This document shows, piece by piece, positions 9,363 to 20,643 of a DNA stretch of 64,000 bases. This stretch comes from Amia ocellicauda (lineage: Eukaryota > Chordata > Actinopteri > Amiiformes > Amiidae). The number at the start of each line of letters is the position of its first letter. Within the stretch, counting starts at the first letter, position 1. The stretch is from contig NW_027102662.1 in NCBI RefSeq assembly GCF_036373705.1, forward strand, positions 682,001 to 746,000, given 5' to 3'. Both the position numbers and the translations under genes were made by a program. The notes beneath the pieces were generated by a model. It did not search any database. It saw only the letters and a program-made list of their open reading frames with translations, and was not told the origin of the DNA.

Positions 9363-9610
9363 TATAAGATCAACAAGTTCTGTTGTCTGTAATGGTCCCA
9401 GGTCTTAACAATGCCAATTTTGAATTGTGCGTTTATCATATTCACACTGTCTCTGTCTGTCTTTCTCTCTCTCTCGCCCAATCATTTTATAAAATTCAAC
9501 AAGTTCTGTTGTCTGTTATGATCCCAGGTCCTAACAATGCCTGTTTTGCATAGGGTACTTATGTTATCCACACTGTATCTGGCTCTGTCTCTCTCCTCAA
9601 ATTTAATTAA
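9363..9610 (+). repeat. Two 125-bp direct repeats in left arm, copy B
   Basis: Two successive segments, each starting TATAA-AA-TCAACAAGTTC-like and running through GGTCCCAGGTC/GATCCCAGGTC and a CTGTCTCT tract. Also at 27880-28130 in copy C. Missing from copies D and E because their left ends start further in. Confidence 0.7.
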
Positions 9611-10391
9611 AAATTAAATTAAAAAAGAGGGTGTGTGTGTGGGTGTTTGTGTGTATAGGTTAATTGTTTTTGTAAAAAAAAAAAAAAAAAAGCTGTGGTT
9701 ATATTTTATCTCTCACATAATGTGTTCAGTCGTTTTACTTAAATACATTCTAGGGTCTTAAAGCTCATAAGAGTTAGACTTAAGATAAGGATATGCTTTT
9801 AAGGTATTTTAGCAGTCTCAATCCCTGATGATAAGGAATCGTTTAAAAAATGAAAACAACTGATCACTCAATGCTAAATAGATCACAACACTCAAGGCTA
9901 AATCACTCACACCATGGGGGGCGGGGGTGTGCTCAGACAACAATAGGTATGGCGTGTGGTATCAAAACATTCAGAATACTTTTAACCTATATAATTTATA
10001 AGCTTTGTAAAATAAACCCAAATATCTCTTTTGCGGGGATAAACGCTGTTCTGAGTAGTTTGTGACTTTTTTAATACCAAACAAAGCATCGCTATAAAAA
10101 AAAAAAAAAAAATCACTGTAAAAGCGCTAGTTATTTTTGATCTTTATAGTTATTTTCTAGGCTCAGGTTGTTTTTTAGCGCTTATAAAGGCCTGAAATAT
10201 TCTTAGTGGTTGTTGACTATAGGTCTTGATGCTTAAAAATGTTTTTTTGAGAGACCAAAAGGTTCTAATAAAAGTTTAGAGTAGAGAGGAGAGAGATCGT
10301 CTCCATCTTGGTTTCTATTTGAAATTTGATGCAGTGTCATTTTATTGGTTGGTTTTGATATGTTAATTGGTAACAGGGTGGCACAAAGGCC

Positions 10392-10459
10392 AGACCAGAA
10401 CAATGCCTTACAAGCAGATCCGGCATGTGGCCATCATTATAAGTATGAAGGTCTGGTCT
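10392..10459 (+). promoter_or_regulatory. Left-arm promoter with inverted repeat around TATA box
   Basis: TATAAG at 10438-10443 lies about 70 bases before the ATG at 10511. It is bracketed by an inverted repeat, AGACCAGA at 10392-10399 and TCTGGTCT at 10452-10459. The TATA box is conserved in copies C (28804), D (44458) and E (62334). Likely the rightward promoter. Confidence 0.45.
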
Positions 10460-10510
10460 TCAGCTCGACAGACTCATACTGACCTTTCGATTTAAGACTA
10501 AAGATCAACA

Positions 10511-12551
10511 ATGTCTGGAAACAACATCAGCGATTCGATTTAAACGAGTTTTTAGGCAAGTCTTCAGATTATTTTCATTGACTCAGAGCGTGTTGTGTGC
10601 ATGTATTGTAAATAAGGCTATAACATCTGTTTTAAGTTCTGTAAAATTATTTTTCAGCCAGTCAACAGGAGTTAATTCCCAACGCTGAGGAGATCATCTG
10701 GAACAACGACGGTAAGATTTTTGTGTTTGCGCTCATGGGTTCTTATGCATGGGTGTGTGTGGTTTTGAAGCGGCTCATTAGAGTTATGAAAACGTTTTAA
10801 TATATATTAATGCCGGTCTCTTTAATTACACAGAAACTATCGAAAGGCCTGTGATTAATGTCTCCGAGGATCGACCAAGAGAAGTGGTTGTCCCTAGACA
10901 GGCTGTCTGCCGACCGGGTAAGAACTAAACCCCTGTTTGTTTGTATAACGTTTCTGTAAGATGTTTGAGTCCAGTTTTGTTAATTTTAAAAAATTATCCT
11001 GTCTAACAGTATTAAGAAACGTGGTTCGAGACAACGAAAGGCCTTCCACATCGAGGGCTTGTTTCGTTTTACCTTCGAGAACCGTAACCTTTCAAGAATC
11101 TGAAAGGCCGTCAGCCCCGGTATCTGATAGCTGTGAGTATATATCTGCAGCCTGTAAGAGGTTAAAGCTTTTTATAAAGCGGTGTGGTTAAAGGTTAAAC
11201 ATGTCTCTTACCTTCACAGCGGTGCAAAAAGCTAAACCAGCCGAAAAACATAAGAAACGATTATTCTGTGGAGGTAAGTAAGATCTTTCAAACTTTAATG
11301 TTTTTAAAAGGGCTTTGTTTGCCCGTTGAGGGCTAATATTTAAGCGATGGGTGACCGTTTCCTGTAGGGCGGGGGGTTCTGGGAAAGATCTTTAGAAGTC
11401 CGGACAGGTCTAGGCTTGTTTCTGGGGAACGTGTTTAGAAATGACCGATTGCCGTACCGTCTGGTTAGGAAGTAAAGCCGTCCGAAAGGGTTTAGTAAGT
11501 TGTTTGGCTTATCTCCCGCTATTATACTTCTGTTTTAAAGTGGTTGTAGGAAAAGGCTTGAAGGTGTTCATTGTATTTAATATTTAAACAGATCGTGAAA
11601 ACGTTTGTGAAACAGGAAGTCCCGGGATCAGGAAGCGTTTACACTTGGAAGGTTCGTTTAAAAATGAAATGTTGTTGTGTGTGTGTGTGTTTTATTAACA
11701 ATATTACAGTTTTTAAAGAAACATTTAAGAAACAGTTTATTTACAGCGGCTTCTCTGTTTTACATTTATTATCAAGTCCTAATAAATATATTGTCTGTAA
11801 ATAATAAGGCGTTGTAGTGAATGTCTAAGGCTATTTTCAAAGGTCTAAAAAAGCTAAAGGTTTTGAATGTCCTGGACATGTTGTTTTAAGTTTGATTTCT
11901 GTCGCCGTTTAAAGATGTAAATGTAATGTATATTTTTATTCTTCCCAAGACTCTTGGGATAGTCATTCTGTGGATGAGCTATTGAGGACAATTACCCCGT
12001 CTAAGTGGGATCAAACATCTTTCCCGGTGAGATCACCGAGAGGATCCCCCACGGTGGTCTTGGAGACCCCCCAACATCTACTCAGGCCACAGCCTTCTGG
12101 GGGTAATTCAACACCCCAGATTCAGCCCGCCGCATTGTCGGGCGGAACAAATACAGGCATCCAACAACCTCAGGGGTCGCCGTCAGTCAGGGCTGACACA
12201 CCACCCAACGACGGCCTGGTTTCAACATCGTCCCCCCAGACCCGTTTCTTGGCTACAGAAACGCGGAACAGTACCCCGCGCTTGGCCAGGGTGTCACCGC
12301 AAAGGCCTTCTTGGTCTCCGTCCATGAGTATACGCTCGCTCCCTGCCTCCTTCGACCGAGATTTACCGGAGCGACCATCCTTTGAAGCTGAGCCAGGCCA
12401 CCAGCCCCCGGAGCTACTTCCTGAAGGTCGGCATGAGTTGCTACATACTTTGTTACAAAATCAAAGACTTGTGTTAGTGGGGCAAAACCTGGTGATAGAG
12501 AGCCAAAACACCCTTATTAATACCCTTACTAACGAATTGTACCGTATTTAA
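10511..12551 (+). pseudogene. Left-arm gene with splice-like signals (copy B)
   Basis: Starts with a short frame MSGNNISD. After it come several short conserved blocks edged by splice-like signals: acceptor-type AG after pyrimidine tracts near 10657, 10833, 11009, 11219, 11591 and 11949, and donor-type GT near 10712, 10918, 11133, 11274 and 11652. The last block (to 12551) is a long open frame rich in Pro, Ser, Thr and Gln (QTRFLATETRNSTPR and similar), probably disordered. AATAAA follows at 12598-12603. I do not recognise the product. Whether it is one spliced gene or several small ones needs transcript data. Confidence 0.45.
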
Positions 12552-12713
12552 TGTTTTAATAGACACAAAACGCCTTACTATTGTGTGTTGTTGGAAAAAT
12601 AAAAAATAAATTAAAAAATGTCCTGACTTGGTAAAAGAACTCACAAACTAAAGGATTATGAACAAGCTAGGGCCCCAAAAAGACCTTCCCGAGAGAACAT
12701 CCCCGGCCCTGTT

Positions 12714-15700
12714 GTGAACTCCTCTGATGTCCCAATGAACCTGGAACTATTACAAATGATAAATGATTTAAATAACCCCCAATTACCACCGATAGAATGT
12801 GAATTAACAGACTTACCGGTGAACCCCGACCTGTTACAGATGGTCAATGATCTAAATAACCACCTCCCACCGGTAGCGCTTATAGAGGTTCACCCCCTAG
12901 TTCACCCCGATTTGTTTGAAATGGTGGAGGCTTTGGAGGAGCTACCCCGACCAAATTCTGCCCCTATTATAAATGATTTGAGACAATTAGAACACAGGAT
13001 GGCGGCAGAAGCAGCCATCACTATAGAGGAGGGTCTTGACATTAACCGGTTGGATATCTTTGAAGGACTTTTACAGGCTTTAAATGAGCCTCCTCAAAAA
13101 GGGGGTTTTGTAGATGTCAGCAGTGGGGGTGTTCGGAATTTGGAGGGTTCTGGGACTGATAAGGCTGTGGAGGACATGCTCTGTGAGAATGTAGGGGGTG
13201 AAGGCTTTGTTCAAAATGATGATGTGTCCAAGAGTACCAGTGATCCCGTGATTATAGATAGACCGGCCTATAACAATTTTGAAATGATTCAGCGTTTTAA
13301 TTTTGCAGAACTTTTAAATTGTGACAATTATGCAGAAATATTTGTCAACATGTACGAGGCCTTGCAGAAAATGCTTGAACAGGTTGCTGAAAGGGTCAGA
13401 CCTCGAGATGTTGTACAGTTAGAACTCAGAGGGGATGATTTGTTTAGCAACCTATCTGTAATGCTGAGTGGAGATAATTTAGATGTCTGGCTAAAATCGA
13501 AGCATTATTGCAAAGTAACGCAGCCATCATAGCTGATGAAAGTCTGTCTCTGGTAATGAATGTGGTTCGTAACCCTGAGGGTGGGGTGCTTAGAAGTCTG
13601 TCGAAATGCTTGAAGAACGACATAATTAGGACCAAGCTCAGGCAATTAGTGGTGAGTTCCAGTGGGGACAATAAGCTCTGTTTTGCTTACAGTTTAATAA
13701 AATTACTCACCCCCGACATGCCTGAACCCCAAGCTCTGCAAGAGGCTTTAATGCTTCATCAGAGGGCCGGCTTAAACTCTCAACAGATGGTTGCCTTTTC
13801 AGACATCACCAAGTTTGAGGAGTTGTTGTCTTTAAAAATTGTTGTGTGGTACCATTGTGAGGTAAAGGAAGTATTTGTGAAATTTCAGACACATCCTGAA
13901 ACCCATACACAGACACTGTTTCTCTTCCTAAGTGATAGTCATTACTTTGGAATAAAGAGTTTGACGGCTTTTTTGGGTTGTTCGTATGTTTGTCATTGTT
14001 GTTATAAGGCCTTCAATGATAAGCTTAAGCACCGCTGTGACGGTTACTGTAACGTCTGATTCAATCCCCAATGTTGTAAGGGTTTGGCCCCTACCATCCG
14101 ATGAAAAGATTGCTTAAGGATTTGTCTCTCTGCGTTCTGTTTTTCCGAGCATAAGGTACAGAGGGCCGCTGCTGAGGGGGTTAAAAAACTGAGTTATTGT
14201 GATCAAACTAAATATTGCCCGCAGTGTTGCCTCCAGTACCGTTTTCATGAGGTTAAACCACACAAATGTCTGGAGCCGAGATGCAGGATCTGTAATGCTG
14301 ATTTAACCCCGGGGTCCGAACACCAGTGCTTTATTCAGCCGGTTAAAAAGGAGCCGCCGCACAACCGGTATGTCTTTTTTGCTTTTGAATGCCGGCAAGA
14401 AAACGGGGTCCACGTTGCTAATTATATACACTGTATTGACATGTTGGATCGTGAGTGGCCAGCTAGCGGTGAGAGTTGTGTCAGGGAAATCATTACGCGG
14501 TATCGCGGTCCAAAATACCTCAATTACACATTTATTGCCCACAATGCTAAGGGTTATGATTCTTACATTTTGATGAAGTATCTGGTGGAAAATGGGGTGA
14601 CCCCAAAAATAATAGCTCAGGGTAGCAAGATCATGTGTTTCACCGACGAAGCTTTCAACTAACGTTACATAGACTCGTTAAATTTCCTCCCCATGAAATT
14701 GAGCGCTTTGCCTAAGGCTCTGGGTTTTGAGGCTCAGAAGAAAGGTTGGTTCTGCCATTTTTTTAATACTAAGGACACTCAAAATTATCGAGGGTCCTAC
14801 CCGCCCGCCTCTTATTATGGGGTTGATACTATGATGTCTCATGAGAGGGAGGAATTCTTTAAATGGTACAATACGGTTAAGGGAGGTGTTTTTGATTTCC
14901 GAGAAGAGATGGCCGCTTATTGTAAAAATGATGTGGTGATCCTTAAAGAAGCCTGTGTGCGTTTCTGCGCCGAGGTTATCAACACATCGGGTCTCGACCC
15001 TTTGCAAAGTGTGACCATAGCGTCTCTCTGCATGAAAATGTATCGGTCCAATTTCTTGCAGAAAAACACTATAGCGGTCACCACTTCTGACAACTATCGT
15101 GCTAGACAAAAGAACTTTTCGACTGTCTCCATACAGTGGCTGGAATACCTGAGTGCCCGGGATAACATCTTCATCAGACATGCTTTAAATCAAGGGGAAG
15201 TCAAAATGGGGCCTTACTACTTAGACGGTTTTAGCAACGTGTCCGGGCGGCGTACCGCTTATGAGTTTGCTGGTTGTATTTACCATGGCTGTCCTCAGTG
15301 CTTCGACCCAAACACCTTTAACCCCGTAACACAAGAACTCTGCGGTGATATGTACTATGATTTCCAGGAACGAATTGAAACTTTAAAAAACACCTATGGT
15401 TTGAACGTGCTGGTGATTTGGGAACACGAGTGGACGACCCTGAAGCAACAGGATGCGGGGGTACAACGGTTTATGGAAACCTTGGACTTTCCTGAACGTC
15501 TAGAGCCCCGGGATGCGTTATTTGGGGGTCGTACCAACGCCCTCTGTTTACATTATGAGGTAAAGGAGGGTGAGAGAGTAGATTACTATGATTTCACCAG
15601 TCTGTACCCTTATGTCAACAAGACCAAAATGTACCCGGTGGGGCGTCCAACCATTGTTTATCGTGACTTTCTCGAAATCAGACATTACTTTGGTTTGATC

Positions 15701-16846
15701 AAAGTCACCATGTACCCTCCTCGCGAGCTGTTCTTACCCGTGTTGCCTTACAGGTGTTCGGGAAAATTGATGTTCCCTCTGTGTAGAACGTGTGTGGAAA
15801 CTGAAAATCAAACTACCTCTTGTCTGCACAGTGATGAAGAGAGAGCGCTGACGGGTGTCTGGTGTAGCATTGAGCTTGACAAGGCGGTGGAGAAAGGTTA
15901 CAGAGTCGGTAAGGTGTATGAGGTTTGGCATTTTTCTGAAAAACCTGATACTCTTTTTGCTGATTACATTATGACCCATCTGAAAGGGAAACAGGAGGCA
16001 TCGGGCTATCCCTCATGGTGTGTTGACTCCGCGGCCAAAGAGCGATACGTTCAGCAATATTTTGAAAAGGAAGGGATCCGTCTAGAGCCGGGGAACATAA
16101 CTGTAAACCCCGCCAAGAGACAAATGTCCAAACTGATTTTAAACAATCTGTGGGGTAAGTTTGGGGAAAGAAATTACCGTCTAAACACAACCTTGATTAA
16201 AACCCCTGAACAGTTTATAGAATTTATGTTTTCCAAACAACATGCAGTATCACACTTTCAATTCTTAAATGACCACGTGGCACAGGTCCAGTGGAGGGCC
16301 CCTAAAGATTTCCCCACCAAACAGGGGAACGTTAATGTTTTCATAGCGGTTTTTACCACGGCTTACGCCCGGCTTGAACTGTACAACTTAATGGATCAGT
16401 TGCAGGAACGCACGCTCTATCATGATACTGACTCTGTAATCTTTGTCACCAGGCCAGGGGATTGGGTCCCTCCCCTCGGGGACTACCTTGGGGAGTTAAC
16501 GAGCGAACTAGATCCTCAGGACCACATAGTGGAGTTTGTTTCAGGGGGTCCTAAGACTTACGCATACAGAACGGCTGCGGGTAAGACCTGTATGAAAGTT
16601 AAGGGTTTCACTCTGAAACATTGTAACAACAAGCTCATTAACATCAAGTCTCTGACGACCCTGGTAGAAAGTTTTGTAACCGAGAAAGACGCGCCTCCTC
16701 GTGAGATTATTACAGCCGGAAATCAGATCTATCGCAATAAAAAGGGGTACACGTTGGAAAATAGATCACTAAACAAACGGTTCAGGGTGGTGTACAATAA
16801 AAGAGTCTTGAAGACTGATTATACCACTCTGCCTTATGGATATTAG
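12714..16846 (+). pseudogene. DNA polymerase B, protein-primed type (copy B)
   Basis: Replicative polymerase of Polintons. The N-terminal region has a repeated Leu-rich motif (LLQMINDLNN, LLQMVNDLNN, LFEMVEALEE) and then Cys-rich segments. After that come the exonuclease motif FIAHNAKGYDSYIL, polymerase motif A DFTSLYPYVN near 15592, motif B KLILNNLWGKFG and motif C YHDTDSVIF near 16420. The order and residues fit protein-primed family-B enzymes, with catalytic aspartates in motifs A and C visible. The gene is broken in several places, some of them shared with copies C and D. Its last codons overlap the ATPase start by 11 bases. Confidence 0.93.
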
Positions 16847-17507
16847 CGGTGGTTTTGATAACAGACTTCAACACCCTTTCTCCTGTATTATAGCCGGTCC
16901 CTCCAATTCGGGGAAGAGCTATCTTATAAAGAACATCATAGAAGATGTGGACGCAACCGTGTCCCAAGCTCTTGACAACATAGTGTGGCGTTACTCTTGC
17001 TGGCAACCTCTCTACGATGATTTGGCTTCGAAAAAAAATAATCTGAAATTTGTGCAAGGTCTCCCCGCCTCGTTGTGTGACGATGACTTGTTCCCGCCCG
17101 GTCAAACTAATCTAGTGATCCTTGATGACCTGATGGAGCAGGCCGGTGACAACAGTGAAGTGGAAAAAGCTTTCACAAAGTACACTCATCATAGGAATTT
17201 AAGTATTATTTATTTAGTTCAAAATCTATTTTTTCAAGGTAAAAAAAGCCGCACTATTAATTTAAATGCCAATTATATAATTCTTTTTAAATACCCCAGA
17301 GATAAACTACAGGTCACCGTCTTGGCTCGTCAAATGTACCCTAACCAGACCAAGTTCTTTTTGGAGGCATTTGAGGATGCCACCAAAAAACCCTACGGGT
17401 ACTTGATTGCGGACTTAAAAGCACAAACCCCAGAAGACTTTCGCCTCAGAACAGGTTTGTGCCCGCCCGATTGGCCGGCAGTGTATGTGCTAAAGAAAAG
17501 GAAATAA
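16836..17507 (+). CDS. Packaging ATPase, FtsK/HerA type (copy B)
   Basis: 223 residues, looks whole in this copy. Walker A GPSNSGKS at residues 21-28 and Walker B NLVILDDL at about 92-99, followed by IIYLVQNLF, where the sensor of this family lies. Known role in Polintons and related viruses: an A32/FtsK-HerA-like motor that pumps the genome into the capsid. The length is typical. It overlaps the polymerase end and is followed by two small genes in the same direction. Confidence 0.93.
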   Translation: MDISGGFDNRLQHPFSCIIAGPSNSGKSYLIKNIIEDVDATVSQALDNIVWRYSCWQPLYDDLASKKNNLKFVQGLPASLCDDDLFPPGQTNLVILDDLMEQAGDNSEVEKAFTKYTHHRNLSIIYLVQNLFFQGKKSRTINLNANYIILFKYPRDKLQVTVLARQMYPNQTKFFLEAFEDATKKPYGYLIADLKAQTPEDFRLRTGLCPPDWPAVYVLKKRK

Positions 17508-17513
17508 ATAAGA

Positions 17514-17849
17514 ATGTCTGTTCGGATTAAAAGAAATCTGCCGCTTTTGCAAATGTTATTTGAGGGGAGCCCGCGCCATAGGAAAGCTGTGCTGGCAGGG
17601 GCCCCCTCGGATTTGATCGAGACCCTGTGTGAAATAGCTTTTAACATCTTACGCGGTAATATACCCCTAACCCCTTCTCAACATTCTAAACTCAAAAAAC
17701 AAAAAGCGGTTATCAAGATCATCGCTAATAAGAAGTATTCTATTAAAAGAAAAAGAAAGAAGATTAATCAAACCGGGGGTTTTATAGGACCGCTGTTGAG
17801 CATAGCCGTGCCTTTCCTAACCAGTCTTCTAGCTTCCAGAGTGGGTTAA
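17514..17849 (+). CDS. 111-residue basic protein with hydrophobic C-terminus (copy B)
   Basis: Whole frame, nearly identical to the copy A protein at 824-1159. SVRIKRNLPLLQML opens it, KRKRKK lies near residue 88, and a hydrophobic helix ends it. Probably a small virion component by position; function not established. Confidence 0.7.
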   Translation: MSVRIKRNLPLLQMLFEGSPRHRKAVLAGAPSDLIETLCEIAFNILRGNIPLTPSQHSKLKKQKAVIKIIANKKYSIKRKRKKINQTGGFIGPLLSIAVPFLTSLLASRVG

Positions 17850-17851
17850 TA

Positions 17852-18595
17852 ATGGAATATGCTCAGAAAATGTTTTTGATCCCTCAGGAGCAGCTTGAGA
17901 AACTGAGAAAAAATGTTGTCGGGCCAGAGCCCATTAGACAAACGGCCGAAAACAACCTGGACTCTGAAATGAAAGCTATACAGGCCAGGGCCGATTTAAA
18001 TCAGTATTCCAAAGCCCAGTTGTATACCAACACGTTACAGCGCTACCTCCGTCTGGTTAGACAGGGTGAAAAAGATCAAAACATTTTAACTTTAACCATG
18101 GCCTCTCAAGAAAATGGTTCTGGGGCTGATGCGGGGGGAACGGTTGATAAAGATGTTGCGGTGACCGAACCTGTAGAGAGTTCAGAGGGAGATGTTGTAA
18201 CGGATGTTTTGAGAAACATGCCGGCCAGAAGCAAAAGACATGCAGAATATATCCTGCACAAAATGGTTCAGAAACCGCGGGTAACGGCTTGGAATGAACA
18301 GGGTGAATTTGTTTTTAAAGGACAACTGATCAAAGGTTCACACATGTTTGATTTGTTGAAGAGTGTCACTAGCACTAATAAGGTACCCGATAGTCGCCGA
18401 CCTGTAGGCTGGAATGCTTTCCTACAGGCGATGGCCTGTCTGAACATGCCCCAATCCACAGTTCCTAACCAGGAAACGCGACAAAAAATCCGTCTGTGTA
18501 AAGAGGTGGAGCCTGATCTGACTCCGATATCTCATTACTCTGACCGTGCTGAGCGACCATCCTCAGGATCTATCCATCGTTGGGAAGCTTATTAA
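17852..18595 (+). CDS. 247-residue unknown virion-region protein (copy B)
   Basis: Whole frame starting 2 bases after the preceding stop. The N-terminal helix-rich segment (MEYAQKMFLIPQEQLEKL, residues 1-18) is a hallmark of a conserved metazoan Polinton family of unknown function. An acidic, Gly/Ser-rich linker (about 90-125) follows. A second conserved part around residues 130-165 (HAEYILHKMV, then WNEQGEFVFKGQ) precedes a hydrophilic tail. No enzymatic motif seen. It ends the rightward block, before the convergent polyadenylation signals. Confidence 0.75.
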   Translation: MEYAQKMFLIPQEQLEKLRKNVVGPEPIRQTAENNLDSEMKAIQARADLNQYSKAQLYTNTLQRYLRLVRQGEKDQNILTLTMASQENGSGADAGGTVDKDVAVTEPVESSEGDVVTDVLRNMPARSKRHAEYILHKMVQKPRVTAWNEQGEFVFKGQLIKGSHMFDLLKSVTSTNKVPDSRRPVGWNAFLQAMACLNMPQSTVPNQETRQKIRLCKEVEPDLTPISHYSDRAERPSSGSIHRWEAY

Positions 18596-18774
18596 TCTCA
18601 TGTTTTTATTTGTCTCCCCTGTAAATAATGACCCGACAAACAATTTTTTATTTTATTTTTTTTATTTTCAAATGTTGTACATTTATTTATAACATAACCC
18701 CTGCTTTGTATAAGAATTGTGTTGAATAAAAACAAAACTAATGATTCAAAGGCTGTTTTCATTATTTTTTCACC

Positions 18775-19347
18775 TTAACACGCATGACATCTATTAAAAT
18801 CCTCACAAGAACACCCCATCTGTATACATGTCTGGCTAGGGTCGTAAGTCATTGTGTTATAAGGGGGGGTCCACAGTGTCCTGACAAACTCTGCCACTTT
18901 TTTATCATTTTGGCCTAAATCCTCACTGTACAAGGCCATAATATCGGGGTATGACCTTCCTTTAGATCTATTATATAAGAAAAACACACAGTGTTGACCA
19001 CAAGTGAAGGTCTGAAGACTTTGTACTTGACGACAGCTGTAAATGGTTTCTTGACAGTTGTTGAGCAGAAAGTTATTGATCTTCCGAGGGAAAGGTCTGA
19101 AATCTGGGGGGTTTCCATAGGAATCAAAAAATTCACCACGTTGGTCCTCCCTTAGATAAATAACCAGCCAATGTTCTCCGGGCATATTTTTAGGGTGTGT
19201 GTTGATTATGTACATTGCAGGTAAATTCTTGATCTTAAATTTAGGCAGCTGATCGCAGGCGTAGACTCCTTGAAACAGTTTCCGTGAGCCGGCCAGGGCA
19301 TTCATGATGTGGTTGAGCTCTCTGGTGTTCATTTTAATAATAATCAT
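18775..19347 (-). CDS. Adenain-like maturation protease (copy B)
   Basis: 190-residue frame that looks whole. The start was taken at MIIIKMNTREL; a longer upstream Met would run into the capsid gene. Same catalytic layout as copy C: His in GEHW, Asp in FFDSYG, Gln in VQSLQ and Cys in TCGQHC. It ends in a Cys-rich tail. In adenoviruses this enzyme cleaves virion precursor proteins during maturation. Confidence 0.92.
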   Translation of the reverse strand: MIIIKMNTRELNHIMNALAGSRKLFQGVYACDQLPKFKIKNLPAMYIINTHPKNMPGEHWLVIYLREDQRGEFFDSYGNPPDFRPFPRKINNFLLNNCQETIYSCRQVQSLQTFTCGQHCVFFLYNRSKGRSYPDIMALYSEDLGQNDKKVAEFVRTLWTPPYNTMTYDPSQTCIQMGCSCEDFNRCHAC

Positions 19348-20641
19348 ACAGAACGTTTCTCCTCTGATGCACCTCAATAATGTTGTCAAACACAGCATAC
19401 ACGACCATATTTACAGTGCGTGGTAGAGGCTGCTTGAAACGCATCTCCAAACGCATATTGCCCGTCTTCATCAGTGAAAAATGTTGTCCACACTCTTCGT
19501 CAGGGGCCAGGTTGAAACCGTACAGGGTGTAACCGCTGCAGTATTCCCGGCGATCGATCAGCAGAGTTTGATCCTTGAGATGGCGACCCTTAGCCAGTAC
19601 TAGACTGTAATATTCACGAACCGCATTGCCGTTTTCAAAGTCAGGTTGAAAAGGTCTGGATGGAACCTGCACACCATCGACGTACAATACTATAAATTCC
19701 ACGTTATAATGTTTAAAGTTAAAGGGGTTCTTGTTGTAAACCCCGGTAAATGCATCATTATCCACAAGACCTATAATAACCTGTTTTGGGAGCTGTCCTA
19801 GAAACAGATTTTCCTGGTTCATCACCCGTGTCCCTGCGGGGATACTGTGGACTTTCATATAGACTCTTTCGATCGGGTACTCGGCGTTTGCCGTCATTAA
19901 CGCCTGCGCGTGTCCTAGTTTAACTGCCGGGGAGACGGACACTTTTTTCACAAACAGCGAGGCCGATAATATGGTCAGTTTATATTTTTCCGTATCAGGG
20001 GTCATCAGACAAAAAGCACTTTTACTACGGATCATTTTAATTTTTATGTCTACCCCGTTGAGCATGAGTTTTTCTTGGAAAAATATGTCTGCATGGATAT
20101 GCCCCATTAGCTCAAAGGTCCTCCCTTCTGTTGAAGAGGCCGTTCTTTTTTGCAAACCCTTATTGAGTCCCTCTGGATCCTTGTCGTCCATAGCTTCCGA
20201 GATGTCTTTGAAGAAAAGGCCGGGGCTGAACTGTTTGCTTAGGGTCTCCTCACTATAATTAAGTTTACACTCCATCATGGCTCTATAGGGGTAAGTATTG
20301 CTGCTTTGACTAATGAGCCGATCTCTTAGGGTCACATCCACCTGTGAAAACATGGTGGCCACCGGGTAATTGATGACCCCAGCGATGGCCGTCTTCTCGA
20401 TTGCATCGCCATCCTAATCAGTCACTTTACAGTTCATTAAAATAAATGTGTTATTCAAATCAATATAATCCTCGCCATTGCCAGCTATAAAAAACTCCAG
20501 AGGGGCCGTGTCTGAAATTGCAGATAGAGGGGGAATCTCTACATATATGATCTTATCTATACTCGTTTGAGTGTATGGAACTGTAAACAGATCCAGTTCT
20601 GATTTGACGCATACTTCCGATAGACTGTGGAAAAAAGACAT
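19334..20641 (-). pseudogene. Major capsid protein, double jelly-roll (copy B)
   Basis: About 435 residues long. It opens MSFxHSLSE-CVKSELDLF, then DLFTVPYTQTSIDK near 20 and PLEFFIAGNGEDY near 47, a long beta-rich body, and the C-terminal part with EYCSGYTLYGFNL and MRLEMRFKQPLPRTVNMVVY. The blocks fit the hexon-like double jelly-roll major capsid proteins of Polintons, which build an icosahedral shell. Broken in this copy. The C-terminal end overlaps the protease start by 14 bases. Confidence 0.9.
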
Positions 20642-20643
20642 GT

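Larger units (their letters stand above)
9245..10510 (+). other. Left-arm non-coding region, copy B
   Basis: No convincing gene. It contains two direct repeats with a 125-bp period (starting 9363 and 9488, core AACAAGTTCTGTTGTCTG), a hairpin GGTTTAG-TAAAT-CTAAACC at 9342-9360, CT- and GT-rich simple tracts, an A run near 9674, and a promoter-like segment at its right end. Very A/T rich compared with the coding blocks. Confidence 0.7.

Noticed and set aside
14678-15181. 167-codon open frame on the minus strand over the polymerase (also 33039 and 48698)
   Set aside because: Shadow frame antisense to the conserved polymerase; no recognisable motif of its own.
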